From: Desulfuromonas acetexigens
GTDB lineage: Bacteria > Desulfobacterota > Desulfuromonadia > Desulfuromonadales > Trichloromonadaceae
Length of the DNA stretch: 64,000 bases
Assembly (NCBI RefSeq): GCF_900111775.1
Contig: NZ_FOJJ01000039.1
Span: forward strand, 62,001 to 126,000
Reading direction: 5' to 3'
Within the stretch, counting starts at the first letter, position 1; each line of letters starts with the position of its first letter. Below, piece by piece: positions 28,733 to 37,812 of this stretch. The position numbers were made by a program, and so were the translations under genes. The notes beneath the pieces are model-generated. The model was not told the DNA's origin, searched no databases, and saw nothing but the letters and a program-made list of their open reading frames with translations.

Positions 28733-28766
28733 GAAAAGCCCCCAATCTTCGGATCGGGGGCTTTTC
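28733..28766 (+). terminator. Rho-independent terminator
   Basis: GAAAAGCCCCC / GGGGGCTTTTC arms around an inner ATC-TTCG-GAT hairpin. It sits 130 bp after the exporter gene and just before repeat copy 2. Confidence 0.82.
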
Positions 28767-28780
28767 GTGTTCCACAGAGA

Positions 28781-28997
28781 GTGAATTGTAAGACGATGCC
28801 GAATAGAACAAAAGTGCCTAGAAAACCAACAGCGATTCACGGGCGTCTTCGTCACCTGCTAGTTTTACGGCCACATCTTTTTGGGTTCTGTTCTGAGAAT
28901 GTGGAGGAAAGTCAAATCCGAAAATCTTTTTGCAAATTAGCCCAATGGGTCCGGAGTTTTTCTTTGTGTTCCTCATTCATCGGCAGCTCATTTAGCT
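28781..28997. repeat. 217-bp direct repeat, copy 2
   Basis: The same sequence as 22341-22557 with 5 mismatches. It ends exactly where the IS4-family remnant begins, so the rest of this hipA copy has been replaced. Confidence 0.92.
28912..28997 (-). pseudogene. hipA 3' fragment
   Basis: About 28 codons identical in frame to the end of the HipA at 22472-23737 (NEEHKEKLRTHWANLQKDF). There is no upstream portion, since the 5' side is cut by the IS remnant. Confidence 0.85.
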
Positions 28998-29654
28998 CAA
29001 CTTTCGCAGGCACGCACAACAAATAAATATATGAATTAATTGAACAAAAGCGCCATCAACTGTAATAGATGGTTTGTCGCCAAACAACCAATCTACCCGC
29101 AGGTGGATCGCCGTCATGGCCAAGATCGTCTTCGTCCGAAATCGCAGTACCAGAAAGTGGCTGGCATTGCTGTCCACCGATGTCAACCTTGCCGATGAAG
29201 AGATCGTCAAGCTCTACAAGCGGCGCTGGGACATCGAGGTGTTTTTCAAAATTACCAAGAGCTATCTGCGGTTAGCCAAGGAATTTCAGAGCCGCAGCTA
29301 CGATGCGCTGGTCGCCCATACGACGATTGTTTTCTCCCGCTATATCATGCTGGAGGTTGCCCGGCGCACGCACAACGATCCGCGCACCCTGGGAACCTTG
29401 TTTCATGCCGGCTGTGATGAGTTGCGGCAGGTCAGTTTTGCCGAAGCACTCCGACTGCTCTTGAGCCATCTGGAGCAGGTGTTGAAGACTTTCGCCGAAC
29501 TCCCGACCGCCTCGCTAAGGGGGATGCTGGAGGACTTCATGGCCCAGATACCGGCCTTGTTACGACGAGCAACGCTACTTCCGGCCTATATCTTTTGAAA
29601 GATCATTTTGATTTTCAGGGCTTTAGGCCCTGTCATGCTGCTGCGAAAGTTGAG
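28996..29654. mobile_element. IS4-family element, internally deleted
   Basis: Perfect 14-bp terminal inverted repeats, CTCAACTTTCGCAG at 28996-29009 and its complement at 29641-29654. They enclose only 659 bp, less than half of a complete IS4-type element. Only the C-terminal part of the transposase survives. I see no target-site duplication. Confidence 0.82.
29074..29598 (+). pseudogene. IS4-family transposase, C-terminal fragment
   Basis: The open frame gives 174 residues that match the C-terminal third of an IS4-type DDE transposase. The diagnostic Y-(2)-R-(3)-E-(6)-K signature is intact (YKRRWDIEVFFKITK), but the first two catalytic aspartates and their domain are missing. The segment MAKIVFVRNRSTRKWLALL is family-typical. 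It cannot be active on its own. The IS insertion also removed the 5' end of the downstream diguanylate cyclase gene. Confidence 0.85.
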
Positions 29655-30895
29655 TTATTAATAATTACACCCCACCCGAGGGATTCAATTCGGTTCAACG
29701 GCCCTGGTACCAGGCCGCCATTCAGACCCACCCCCTTGCCTCAGACGGCATTCCCTACCAGGAAATAAATACCGAAGAATGGCTGGTATCAATTGGTAAA
29801 ACCCTGACAAGTCAGAACAGTCAGGTAGTGGGGGTACTTGCTATTGACGCCAGCATGGACACGGTTGTTCAGGCCCTGTCTGACCGGGACGATGCATACC
29901 CCACGGCATATAACTATGTCCTCGATAACCAGGGGATTGTTCTGATCCACAACGATCCAACCCTTGTGGGCACCTTCCATGAGAACGCTTTTCAAAGCTT
30001 GCCCCCAGCAGAAATCAGTGGGGGGAATTTTAACTACCGGGCCTCAGATACCCACAGTATTGCCCACTTCAGCCGCCTGGATGACCTGGGATGGATTGTT
30101 ATTACGGGGGTACCCCGGGCTGATATTCTGAGGCCCATTATGGTAACCATCCTGTCCAGCCTGGGAATTATTATTGCTGCCTCCCTCATTGCAACCTGGC
30201 TGGTGAGCTTTCTGCTGAGCCGGAACATTATTAATCCCCTAATCCATCTCCAAAAAAGGGTTCAGGAAATTGCCCACGGTCGCAAGGCCCCTATGTCCTC
30301 AGAGTTCCTTCCGAACAATGAAATAGGCACCATAGCCGAAGCCATTGAGAACCTGACAGAAGATGCCCTTTTTCAAAAAAACATTGAACTGCAAACCAAA
30401 AACAGTCTCCTGGATTCCCTGTCCAAAACCGACCAGTTAACAGGAATTGCAAACCGCCGGATGACCCAGCAGGTTATCGAGCAGGAAATTGACCGGTTTA
30501 ACCGGTACAAAAAGCCCTTTTGCCTTTTCCTGTTCGATATTGACCACTTCAAAGCCGTCAACGACAACCACGGGCATGAGGTAGGAGACCAGGTGCTTAT
30601 GGGACTTGTGGGGCTTGTTCAGTCAGTTATTCGACGGACAGACACCTTTGGTAGATGGGGAGGCGAAGAATTTATTCTGGTCTGCCCCGAAACATCTTTG
30701 CCTACAGCCCAAACCATTGCCGAAAAAATCTGCACCGCCGTTCGGGAATATGAATTTGCCCAGGGCCTGCGCATTACCCTGAGTATCGGCGTGTCTGAAT
30801 TCCAAAGCGGCGCAGCATTGCAGGAGATCCTGGTTGAGGTGGACCGCAAAATGTACCTGGCAAAACAAAAGGGCCGGGACCGAGTGGAAGCGTGA
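29655..30895 (+). pseudogene. Diguanylate cyclase with dCache sensor, 5'-truncated
   Basis: The frame is open from the right end of the IS remnant (in-frame stop at 29651-29653). It encodes the second half of a dCache sensor (SVQRPWYQAAI, a signature of that domain), a transmembrane helix (ILSSLGIIIAASLIATWLV), HAMP and a GGDEF domain with RWGGEEF plus the RxxD inhibitory site (RRTD) five residues before it. The first ATG inside is at 29828, in the middle of the sensor. The cyclase domain looks intact, but the periplasmic start and signal anchor are lost, so the gene is probably non-functional. Codon usage is more AT-rich than core genes. Confidence 0.85.
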
Positions 30896-30920
30896 GGCAC
30901 ATTAAATTCTCTTAGGCAAT

Positions 30921-30939
30921 CCCCCGGCTTTGCCGGGGG
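30921..30939. terminator. GC-rich hairpin
   Basis: CCCCCGGC-TTT-GCCGGGGG, between the convergent truncated cyclase and the lipoprotein gene. There is no strong T-run, so it is a possible terminator only. Confidence 0.5.
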
Positions 30940-30961
30940 TGACTAACTGCCAATAGGTCAA

Positions 30962-31396
30962 CTATTGATCCAGTACGACGCGCATAAGAATGCCGGATCC
31001 TATTTCAAATTCGCCGATGGCGCGAATGAAGCCGGGACGGCCGGGGTCATACACATTGACGTGGACTCTGTCGTGGAGGTCGTGAGGATGCTGAATTAAC
31101 CAGGCACCGGGAGGGACCGGGCGGCCACATTGGACAGGCGGTGGCTGCTGCCCGGCCGGACGATCCGGATACCAAATACGGCATTCACCCGGTGGCGGGT
31201 AATGTCCTTTGGGAATATTCAGTTGCGTATAGCCATGTTCATGGAAATAAGAACCTCCGCCTTGCCGGGTTTGATGATATTCGCCGTAGCGCGGCTGATC
31301 GATGTTTATTGATCCGTGGGGGCCTTCGATGCCGATTGGGGCGCATGCGGTCAGGGCGGCAAAGGCAACCGGAACGGTTAGGCGGAGCATTTTCAT
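30962..31396 (-). CDS. Proline/glycine-rich lipoprotein
   Basis: A 144-residue protein with a lipobox-type leader (AALTACAP). A Gly/Pro/His-rich mature part includes GECRIWYPDRPAGQQPPP and PVPPGAWLIQHP, a pattern seen in conserved hypothetical proteins of unknown role. AGGAG lies 6-7 nt upstream of the start at 31396, so the longer frame to 31489 is not used. It lies downstream of the iron-centre repair gene on the same strand. Confidence 0.72.
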   Translation of the reverse strand: MKMLRLTVPVAFAALTACAPIGIEGPHGSINIDQPRYGEYHQTRQGGGSYFHEHGYTQLNIPKGHYPPPGECRIWYPDRPAGQQPPPVQCGRPVPPGAWLIQHPHDLHDRVHVNVYDPGRPGFIRAIGEFEIGSGILMRVVLDQ

Positions 31397-31488
31397 GCTT
31401 AACTCCTCTAGATGTCGGCTTGATAACGTAACGTCTAAATGGATAAGGGTTTTAGGGGCAACAGCCGAACCGCCGAGTTTGCCGTTCA

Positions 31489-32220
31489 TTAAAGCTGTGC
31501 CGCCTTCGGGAAGAGGATGTTGTTTTCCAGGTGCACATGCTTGTGCAGATCCTCTTCGAACTCCTGGAGTTTTTGGTAGGTGACCATGAAGGTATTACAG
31601 ACATCCGCCGGTATCGCATAGTCTTTCGCCAGGTGCCGGATCCTGTGGATCGCATCGCCGACTTCTTCATGCTCTCGCTTTAGCTGCTCCAGGGATTCCT
31701 TGATCACCTTGCGATCTTCCCGTGCTGGCGTCTGTCCGGCTTTCCGGGCCGCTGCGGCCCGTTTGACGGCCGGAAAGAAGACCTCTTCCTCTTCCCGAAG
31801 ATGGGCATCCATGTCGGTCGCGATCTTTTCAAAGAGGGCCGCGATCTCGATCACCTCGGGATGGTGGGCACCATGTACATCGGCGATCTTGCGGGTGTAG
31901 GCGGTGATTGTCGGATCATTTTCCTTGAGCCAGACATGGTGGGTATTGACGATGTAATCCGCCAGAAACGGCAATTCCCAGGCCGCGTAGTTCTCGCCCC
32001 GTTTGGCCGGTTCGTTTCTGACCGCCTCGATCTCACTCAATATCTGTCCGGAATCAAGCCCTTTTTCCTTGCATACCTTCGCCAACGTCCCTTGGCCGCC
32101 GCAACAGAAGTCGATGCCGTGCCGTTCGAAGACGGCGGCAGTCCGATAGTCCTCAGCGACGAATTCCCCGATGGTTTTATTCGCAATTTCAGGTGTTTGT
32201 GGTTTGCTCGTTTCAGGCAT
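31489..32220 (-). CDS. Iron-sulfur cluster repair di-iron protein (RIC, YtfE/ScdA type)
   Basis: Restores Fe-S and other iron centres after nitric-oxide or oxidative damage. The 243 residues have the N-terminal ScdA_N domain with the invariant GIDFCCGG (Cys39-Cys40). A hemerythrin-like di-iron bundle with His/Glu ligands follows (HHVWLKEN, HHPE, HLREEEEVFFP, LKREHEEVGD, HKHVHLENNILFP). GAGG lies 7 nt upstream. The 240-bp upstream region shows no recognisable NsrR or HcpR site to my eye. Confidence 0.93.
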   Translation of the reverse strand: MPETSKPQTPEIANKTIGEFVAEDYRTAAVFERHGIDFCCGGQGTLAKVCKEKGLDSGQILSEIEAVRNEPAKRGENYAAWELPFLADYIVNTHHVWLKENDPTITAYTRKIADVHGAHHPEVIEIAALFEKIATDMDAHLREEEEVFFPAVKRAAAARKAGQTPAREDRKVIKESLEQLKREHEEVGDAIHRIRHLAKDYAIPADVCNTFMVTYQKLQEFEEDLHKHVHLENNILFPKAAQL

Positions 32221-32480
32221 AAAGGACCTCGTTATTCGTCAATGTTGTCGATATGAGTGGAAAATGCTTAGGATTAATTTTAATGCTAGCAGTTTTTTGG
32301 AGTTCCGCAAAAATTTCAGTATCCATCCAAGATCCTGCTTTAGGGTGAAAAAGAGTTGCCCCCGTACAAAAACGAAGATTTAACATGATCCTAACGAAAG
32401 TCAGATACGATTCCGACACAAGCATCCGACAATCGACAAACCGCTAACAACTCGTCCGCGCGAGAAACGGGAGGTGGTTC

Positions 32481-32633
32481 ATGTCGACCCTGGAGATGCT
32501 GATTCGTCATTTGCGCTTTATCCTTTTCATGGTTCTTTTGGCTTGGGTGATCGCCGTCGGTTCGATCCATTGGCTGACGAACGCCGGAGGAGAGGGCGCG
32601 CCGGCGGCTCATGGGATTACCGCTGAAAAATAA
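32481..32633 (+). CDS. Small single-span membrane protein
   Basis: A 50-codon reading frame that starts at an ATG preceded by GGGAGGTGGTTC, a strong ribosome site. It encodes one hydrophobic helix (FILFMVLLAWVIAVGSIHWL) and a short Gly/Ala-rich tail. It ends in TAA and is followed 53 bp later by the DUF3562-type gene, also with a good ribosome site. The short length and lack of a known family keep confidence moderate. Confidence 0.6.
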   Translation: MSTLEMLIRHLRFILFMVLLAWVIAVGSIHWLTNAGGEGAPAAHGITAEK

Positions 32634-32686
32634 AAAATATGATTTTCCCGGTAGTTGGGTGCCGGAATGACGAGGAGATCGGATTG

Positions 32687-32908
32687 ATGGACGTTCATGT
32701 TCAAGATCCCGCGGAAAAAGTTCAGCACCAGCGGGCGCTGGAGAATCTTTGCGAGGAATTTCCAGAAGTTCGTGAGAAACTTCCCGAGCTGTATGACAAG
32801 ATTTACTCCGAGCTGGCTCCCGGAGCGACCATCCGCACCTTCATTTCCATCTTCATTTCCCGGGAACTGCGGGAAACCCTGCGGACCCGGCAGAATCTGA
32901 ATTCCTGA
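32687..32908 (+). CDS. DUF3562-type small protein
   Basis: A 73-residue helical protein: VHVQDPAEKVQHQRALENLCEEFPEVREKLPELY and TIRTFISIFISRELRETLR (short stretches shown, e.g. RTFISIFISRELRETL). It matches my recollection of the DUF3562 family. The start at 32687 (GAGGAG upstream) is preferred to 32639. It is probably co-transcribed with the small membrane protein. The function is not known. Confidence 0.65.
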   Translation: MDVHVQDPAEKVQHQRALENLCEEFPEVREKLPELYDKIYSELAPGATIRTFISIFISRELRETLRTRQNLNS

Positions 32909-32970
32909 GATTTTGACCCTTCGCTTCATCCTTCCCAGAGCCCACCTGTTCCTCATTTTTGTCCCCTGCT

Positions 32971-32999
32971 AAAAAAATCGGCCGCTCGGGCGAGCGGCC
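32971..32999 (-). terminator. Rho-independent terminator (minus strand)
   Basis: A GGCCGCTCG / CGAGCGGCC stem with seven T following on the minus strand. It lies about 105 bp after the end of the receiver-kinase gene. Confidence 0.82.
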
Positions 33000-33103
33000 A
33001 TTGCAACGGGAAGTTCAATCGACGGCTGTTTGTTGACCTTGTCCCTTTTTCTCACGTCTGCCCGCTTCGCCTGATGATGCCTGGCGGGGAAGGAAGCTGG
33101 CTG

Positions 33104-34294
33104 TCACCGAGGCTGAGAACCTTGATCGCTCGCGGGCAGGCTCAGGGTGAATTCGGCGCCACCTTCGGGACGGTTGGTGGCATGTAATTCTCCACCCAGG
33201 GCGCGGGCCAGGGTGCGGGCGGAATAGAGCCCGAGGCCGTGTCCCGCGCTGTGCCCCGATTGCTGGGTGCCGCGATAGAACTTTTCGAATATCCGCTCGA
33301 TCTCTTCCGGGTGGATGCCCGGGCCGTCGTCGACCACGGTGATTCGTAATTCCTCCGCCGCGAAAATCAGTTCCACTTCGATATTTCCGCCCAATTTGCC
33401 GTATTTCACGGCATTTTCCAGCAGGCTCGAAAGAATCAGGCGCAAGGCCCCGGGATGGGTCGCGAAGGGCGTGGGCGTGCCGAGGGTGCGCAGGGCGAGC
33501 TGTTGCCCTTCCCGCGCGGCCAGGGGGCGATAGAGCCCGACCACGTCTTCCACCAGCCATAGGGGATTGACCGGCTCCGCGGGCAAGTCCTGCTGGTCCG
33601 ATTCGACTCTGCGCAAGAGCAGGAACTCTTCGGCGAGACGGCTTAGATAGTCGGCGCCGCGCTGGATCGCCTGGGCATATTCCCGCGCCAGCTCCGGCGC
33701 GGGTTCCTTGTCGGCCAGACGGTTCGAATAGCCGGAAATGACCAGCAGCTGGTTGCGCAGTTCGTGAAAGAGCATCTGTCGCCATTGCTCTTCGTGATTG
33801 CCCGTCCGTTCCAGCCGTCCCAGGGCCGCTTCCGTTTCCCGCTGGGCGCGTCGGCGCCCGATCAGCCTTTCCGTTTGCAGCAGGACTTCCCGCACCGAAT
33901 AGGGTTTGCTCAGATAGATGTCGGCCCCCGCCTCGACGCCTCGCACCCGGTCTTCCAGGGTGCCGAGGGCGGTGAGCATGATGATCGGGGTCGGCGCCGT
34001 CTCGGGATCGGGGTGGGAGCGGACCATGGCGCAGATCTCGCGGCCGTCCAGATCGGGGAGCATCAAATCAAGCAGGATCAGGTCGGGTCGGGCGGCGCCG
34101 ATGCGCCGGCAGGCACTCAGGCCATCGCCGGCGATCTCGGTGCGATAGCCGTGGCGGCGCAGATTGTAGTCGAGCAGTTCGGCCAGTTCCGGTTCGTCTT
34201 CGACAATCAGAACCAAGGGGGCGCATTGCGGGGAGGCGGATACGGGGGCATGTTCGGCGGAACGGGGGATGGCGCGGTCTTTGACGATCTGCAT
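33104..34294 (-). CDS. Receiver domain-histidine kinase hybrid
   Basis: A 396-residue cytoplasmic signalling protein in the order REC then kinase. The receiver (about 27-140) has the acidic pair (VEDEP), phosphoacceptor Asp (LLDLMLPD) and Lys (LSKPYS). The kinase has an H-box (FHELRNQLLVISGYS) and a HATPase with SLLENAVKYG, VDDGPGIHPEE and GHGLGLYSARTLA. There is no membrane segment, so its input comes through the receiver. It is divergent from alkaline phosphatase 277 bp away, but no direct link is shown. Confidence 0.88.
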   Translation of the reverse strand: MQIVKDRAIPRSAEHAPVSASPQCAPLVLIVEDEPELAELLDYNLRRHGYRTEIAGDGLSACRRIGAARPDLILLDLMLPDLDGREICAMVRSHPDPETAPTPIIMLTALGTLEDRVRGVEAGADIYLSKPYSVREVLLQTERLIGRRRAQRETEAALGRLERTGNHEEQWRQMLFHELRNQLLVISGYSNRLADKEPAPELAREYAQAIQRGADYLSRLAEEFLLLRRVESDQQDLPAEPVNPLWLVEDVVGLYRPLAAREGQQLALRTLGTPTPFATHPGALRLILSSLLENAVKYGKLGGNIEVELIFAAEELRITVVDDGPGIHPEEIERIFEKFYRGTQQSGHSAGHGLGLYSARTLARALGGELHATNRPEGGAEFTLSLPASDQGSQPR

Positions 34295-34443
34295 GGACTC
34301 TCCCTGGGGGCAAGACTTGGCGGGCGTGAAGGTTGTCCGCTCGGGTGATTCAGAATGCCGGACGTTTGTTAGGAATGGATGAGTTTTTCTTGCGGAATGG
34401 ATGTGAACCCGATTGGCGCCGGGCCGCCGCGAAGGCGAAGGTC

Positions 34444-34459
34444 TGACCGAAAACTAACA
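34444..34459 (+). promoter_or_regulatory. Candidate Pho box before alkaline phosphatase
   Basis: Two half-sites TGACC (34444-34448) and TAACA (34455-34459) spaced exactly 11 bp, like the Pho box before phoB at 58379. The third half-site at 34466 is poor (CAATG), so this is weak. Confidence 0.35.
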
Positions 34460-34570
34460 GCGCGCCAATGTCGCCAAAACCTTCGAAGTGGAATCTTTCC
34501 CCGACACAAATTAGCCCGGTTCCGGCGTGTGCTGGAACCATCGTCCCTCCCCATGCAAGGAGAAGAGCCA

Positions 34571-36151
34571 ATGATCACAAAGAGGAAGAGCAAAATGAAG
34601 AAGTTTGCGCAAGCCGCCCTACTGGTGGCGCTGCTGCCGGGGCTGAGCTTCGGCGACAACGGTCTCAAGGGGATGGCGGTCCCGCCTCAGAAGGCGGCGG
34701 AGGCCAAGAACATCATCCTGTTCATCGGCGACGGCATGCAGCTCGAACACGAAATCGCCTACAGCCGCTACCTGACCGGCGACGACTTCGCCCTAGTTTG
34801 GGACAACTTCCCCTATCAGGGGTCAGTCACCACCTGGGACGTGACCACCTACAACAACTATGCGACCCTTGAGGGGCAGACCCCCTTCGACTACGACCAG
34901 TTAGACCCCGCCGTTGGCTACGACGCCCTGCGCGGCGGCTTCGATCGCTACCCTTTGGATGAAACGGTCTCCGACGATTACTTCCTGCGGCCGCGCTACG
35001 CCACCGATTCCGCCTCGGCCGGCACCGCCATGGCTACCGGTCTCAAGACCGACGACGGCAACGTCGCCTGGCTTTCCCGGGATCCCGCTGACGGTGCCCT
35101 GAAAACCATCGCCGAGCAGCTGCGGGAAGAACGGGGCGCCGCTATCGGCGTGGTCTCCACCGTCCCCTTCAACCATGCCACGCCGGCGGCCTTTGTCAGC
35201 CACAACGTCAGCCGCAACAACTACTATACCGGCCGTTCCGGCTACGCCGGGCTCGGCATCGCCGACGAAATCATCCAGGTCGTCAAGCCCGACGTGGTCA
35301 TCGGCGGCGGCCATCTCGATTACGACGGCGGCTACCTCCCCCGCGCCCTCTATGACGAACTGAGCCAGAGCGACGAATTCGTCTTTGTCGATCGTCAGCC
35401 CGACGTGGACGGCGGCAAAGCTCTGCTGGCGGGAGCCCAGCAGGCGGCCAGGGGCGGCAAGAAACTCTTCGGCCTGTTCGGTGGCGCCGGCGGCAACTTC
35501 GAGCCGCCCGTGGTGCTCGATCAGCCGGGGTTCCCGACGGTGGAGCCGGCGACCCAAGAAAATCCCACCCTGGCGACGGCCACCGAAGCGGCGCTGACCG
35601 TTCTCGCCGAAAACCAAAAGGGCTTCTTCCTGATGGTCGAGCAGGGGGATATCGACTGGGCCAACCATGCCAATGACTATCGCTGGATGATGGGGACCAT
35701 GCATGATCTGCACGAGGCGGTCAAAGCCGCCATCGCCTACGTCGACCAGCCCGGCGACCACATTGACTGGAGCAACACCCTGCTGATGGTGACCAGTGAC
35801 CATGGCAACAGCTACATGCGCCTCAACCCCGAGCTGCCCATGACCAAGGGCGATCTCCCCGCGAGCGAAGAAATCATCGCCTGGAATCAGGCCCCCGCGC
35901 CCGGCGTCACCCCCATCGTCACCTATGCGACCGGCAGCCACACCAACGAGCTCGTCAGCCTCTACGTCAAAGGCGCTGCCGCCGACCTCTTCACCACCCG
36001 GGAAGGATCCTGGTATCCCGGCACCAACCTCCTCGACAACACCCAGATCCACGAGGTGATGCACGAATTCGCCTTCACCTGGGAATACGCCGGGTGGCGC
36101 CCCGGCATGCCCCGCGCCCCCTTCGTCAGCCCGGTTCGCGCCGCCCGCTGA
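34571..36151 (+). CDS. Alkaline phosphatase
   Basis: A periplasmic phosphomonoesterase of about 526 residues with a signal peptide ending near LSFG. It has NIILFIGDGMQ (metal Asp), the DSASAGTAMATG nucleophile motif (Ser near residue 147), QGDIDWANHAND, TSDHGN and GSHTNELV metal-ligand segments. It is of the long alkaline phosphatase type rather than E. coli PhoA size (about 470). AAGGAG lies 8 nt before the ATG at 34571. The long frame upstream to 34379 is not used. An internal start at 34595 is possible. It probably supplies phosphate, and the candidate Pho box fits. Confidence 0.9.
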   Translation: MITKRKSKMKKFAQAALLVALLPGLSFGDNGLKGMAVPPQKAAEAKNIILFIGDGMQLEHEIAYSRYLTGDDFALVWDNFPYQGSVTTWDVTTYNNYATLEGQTPFDYDQLDPAVGYDALRGGFDRYPLDETVSDDYFLRPRYATDSASAGTAMATGLKTDDGNVAWLSRDPADGALKTIAEQLREERGAAIGVVSTVPFNHATPAAFVSHNVSRNNYYTGRSGYAGLGIADEIIQVVKPDVVIGGGHLDYDGGYLPRALYDELSQSDEFVFVDRQPDVDGGKALLAGAQQAARGGKKLFGLFGGAGGNFEPPVVLDQPGFPTVEPATQENPTLATATEAALTVLAENQKGFFLMVEQGDIDWANHANDYRWMMGTMHDLHEAVKAAIAYVDQPGDHIDWSNTLLMVTSDHGNSYMRLNPELPMTKGDLPASEEIIAWNQAPAPGVTPIVTYATGSHTNELVSLYVKGAAADLFTTREGSWYPGTNLLDNTQIHEVMHEFAFTWEYAGWRPGMPRAPFVSPVRAAR

Positions 36152-36178
36152 TCGCCGGCGTCCGCCCTTGAACGCAAA

Positions 36179-36218
36179 ACGGCCCCCGCTTCTCACGGAG
36201 CAGGGGCCGAAATTTTTT
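36179..36218 (+). terminator. Terminator after alkaline phosphatase
   Basis: A CGGCCCC...GGGGCCG stem with an internal mismatch, followed by AAATTTTTT. It lies about 30 bp after the stop. Confidence 0.78.
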
Positions 36219-36240
36219 CGGGGCGCGGGGCAGGGAGCGC

Positions 36241-36281
36241 AAAAAAAAAGCCGGTTACGGGGGAGGTGTCCCGTAACCGGC
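36241..36281 (-). terminator. Terminator facing the pirin gene side (minus strand)
   Basis: A 12-bp stem GCCGGTTACGGG / CCCGTAACCGGC with nine T on the minus strand. It lies 270 bp past the pirin stop, so a long 3' untranslated tail is implied. Confidence 0.8.
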
Positions 36282-36550
36282 CAAGGGGGGTGGAACAAGA
36301 GGGAGGTATGAAGAGGGAGTCTTCATGGGTATCGCCGAGCCGCCTGCCACAACAGCCCGTCGATGGTTGAAGGATAGCGAAAGAGGCCGGCGGCCGCCAC
36401 GTTGCAACCCGTAAAATTGGCGGCGGACAGAAGCATTACCCGGCTGTGCGAATGCACGGATGAATGATTCGGTTGCGCCGAGGGGAAGAGGATGCGGCTT
36501 CCTTCAGCCGTCCCCAGGAGAATCGGCTCGGAAATGCCGATTTTTCCGTT
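36282..36550. other. Intergenic tail of the pirin transcript
   Basis: About 270 bp with no supported gene. Small frames lack ribosome sites. It is bounded by the minus-strand terminator on the left. Confidence 0.5.
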
Positions 36551-37471
36551 TTAGCTTTCCGGCAAGGGGGTAAACTCGGTTTCCCCGGGAATTGAAGGGA
36601 AGAGCCCTGCTTTCCATGCGGTTTTGGCTCTTTCGATAAGATCCTTGCGGGTGGCGACCAGGTTCCACCAGACGGTTCTTTTGCCCAAAGGTTTTCCGCC
36701 GATGACCACTAGGCGGCTGTCCTCGACGGCGGTCAGTTCGATGCCCGGATCCGGAGTAAAAGCGGCCATGCAATACTGGGGGATAGCGGTATTTCTTGTC
36801 TCGATAAGGCCGGAGACGACGTAAACCGCCCGCTCTTCCACCCCGTCGGGCAGGGCCAGCACCGCCCCTTTTTCAATCCGGGCTTCAAAATAAAGGGTCG
36901 GGGAGCAGGTCCTGACGGGGGAACTCACCCCGAACGCCTCGCCGAGCAAGATACGCAAGGCGATGCCGTCTCCGTCGATGGTTGGAAGCTGGTGGGCGTC
37001 ATAGTGGGAAAATGACGGATTCGTTTCCTCAAGTTTTTCGGGAAGGGCGACCCACAACTGTAGGGCGTGGACAACCTGCCCCGACTCACGCAGGGCGGGT
37101 GGCGTCCGCTCCGAATGGACAATGCCGCGTCCAGCCGTCATCCAATTGATTTCCGCGGGCCGAATTGGCTGTACGTTGCCGAGGTTGTCCCGATGGAGAA
37201 TTTCCCCCTCGAAGAGGTAGGTGACGGTGGCCAGGCCGATATGCGGGTGGGGACGGACATCGATTCCGGTGCCGGGCGGAAAATAGGTCGGACCAAGGTG
37301 GTCGAAAAAGACGAAAGGACCCAGGGATTTTAATGTATCGGCGGGCAGTAGTCGGCGAACGGCAACGCCGCCCAGATCTTTTTCCAGGGCGGGGATGATG
37401 GCGCGAATGGCCGAGCAAGGGCCGCCATTTCCGGTTTCGCGGTGGGGACCGTGATTAAATACGTCGCTCAT
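36551..37471 (-). CDS. Pirin-family bicupin protein
   Basis: A 306-residue bicupin. The N-terminal cupin has the iron ligands RPHPHIGL (two His) and HSERTP (His and Glu), as in quercetinase-active or regulatory pirins. The C-terminal cupin (FEARIEKGAVLALPDG...VYVVSG) is present and lacks a metal set. AAGGAG is upstream of the ATG. It is monocistronic between two non-coding stretches. The substrate or partner is unknown. Family assignment is firm. Confidence 0.92.
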   Translation of the reverse strand: MSDVFNHGPHRETGNGGPCSAIRAIIPALEKDLGGVAVRRLLPADTLKSLGPFVFFDHLGPTYFPPGTGIDVRPHPHIGLATVTYLFEGEILHRDNLGNVQPIRPAEINWMTAGRGIVHSERTPPALRESGQVVHALQLWVALPEKLEETNPSFSHYDAHQLPTIDGDGIALRILLGEAFGVSSPVRTCSPTLYFEARIEKGAVLALPDGVEERAVYVVSGLIETRNTAIPQYCMAAFTPDPGIELTAVEDSRLVVIGGKPLGKRTVWWNLVATRKDLIERAKTAWKAGLFPSIPGETEFTPLPES

Positions 37472-37812
37472 AAAGGGCTCCTTACCGAAAATGGTTTTGA
37501 AAAATATATCATAATTTCAAGCAGATGAATTTTGATCCTGGTCGTTGTCAAGAAATGCCGAAAGTTCTCACCGTCTTGGTTTTTCCTCGACACGATTTTG
37601 AACATCAGGCTACTATTCAGTTGTAAAACAGGATTTTTCAAGCGGGGATTTCGTTGCGGGAAGCGACAAGGTGAAGATCATTGGGTGCACGATAGGCATT
37701 TTTAATGATTGGTTACATGCGCGCAAGACATCGAAGCGCGGTTGCCCATGACGGCGTTTTTTGCCGGAGCCGTTTAAAGCCGGGTAAAAGTTTTTTTTGA
37801 TAGGGATGAGTC
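37472..37812. other. Intergenic region between divergent pirin and GGDEF genes
   Basis: About 340 bp, AT-rich at 37500-37660. Minor hairpins lie near 37750-37780 (GACGGCG...CCGTT-type). There is no gene, tRNA or recognised riboswitch. Confidence 0.5.

Noticed and set aside
18000-30950. Integrative element at tRNA-Ser (CGA)
   Set aside because: No integrase, excisionase or duplicated tRNA 3' end was found in the window, so an island is suspected but not called.
32414-32449. Pho-box-like CGACA/TAACA repeats near the iron-centre repair gene
   Set aside because: Spacings are 13, 7 and 11 bp, not a regular 11 bp, so the pattern is not a Pho box.
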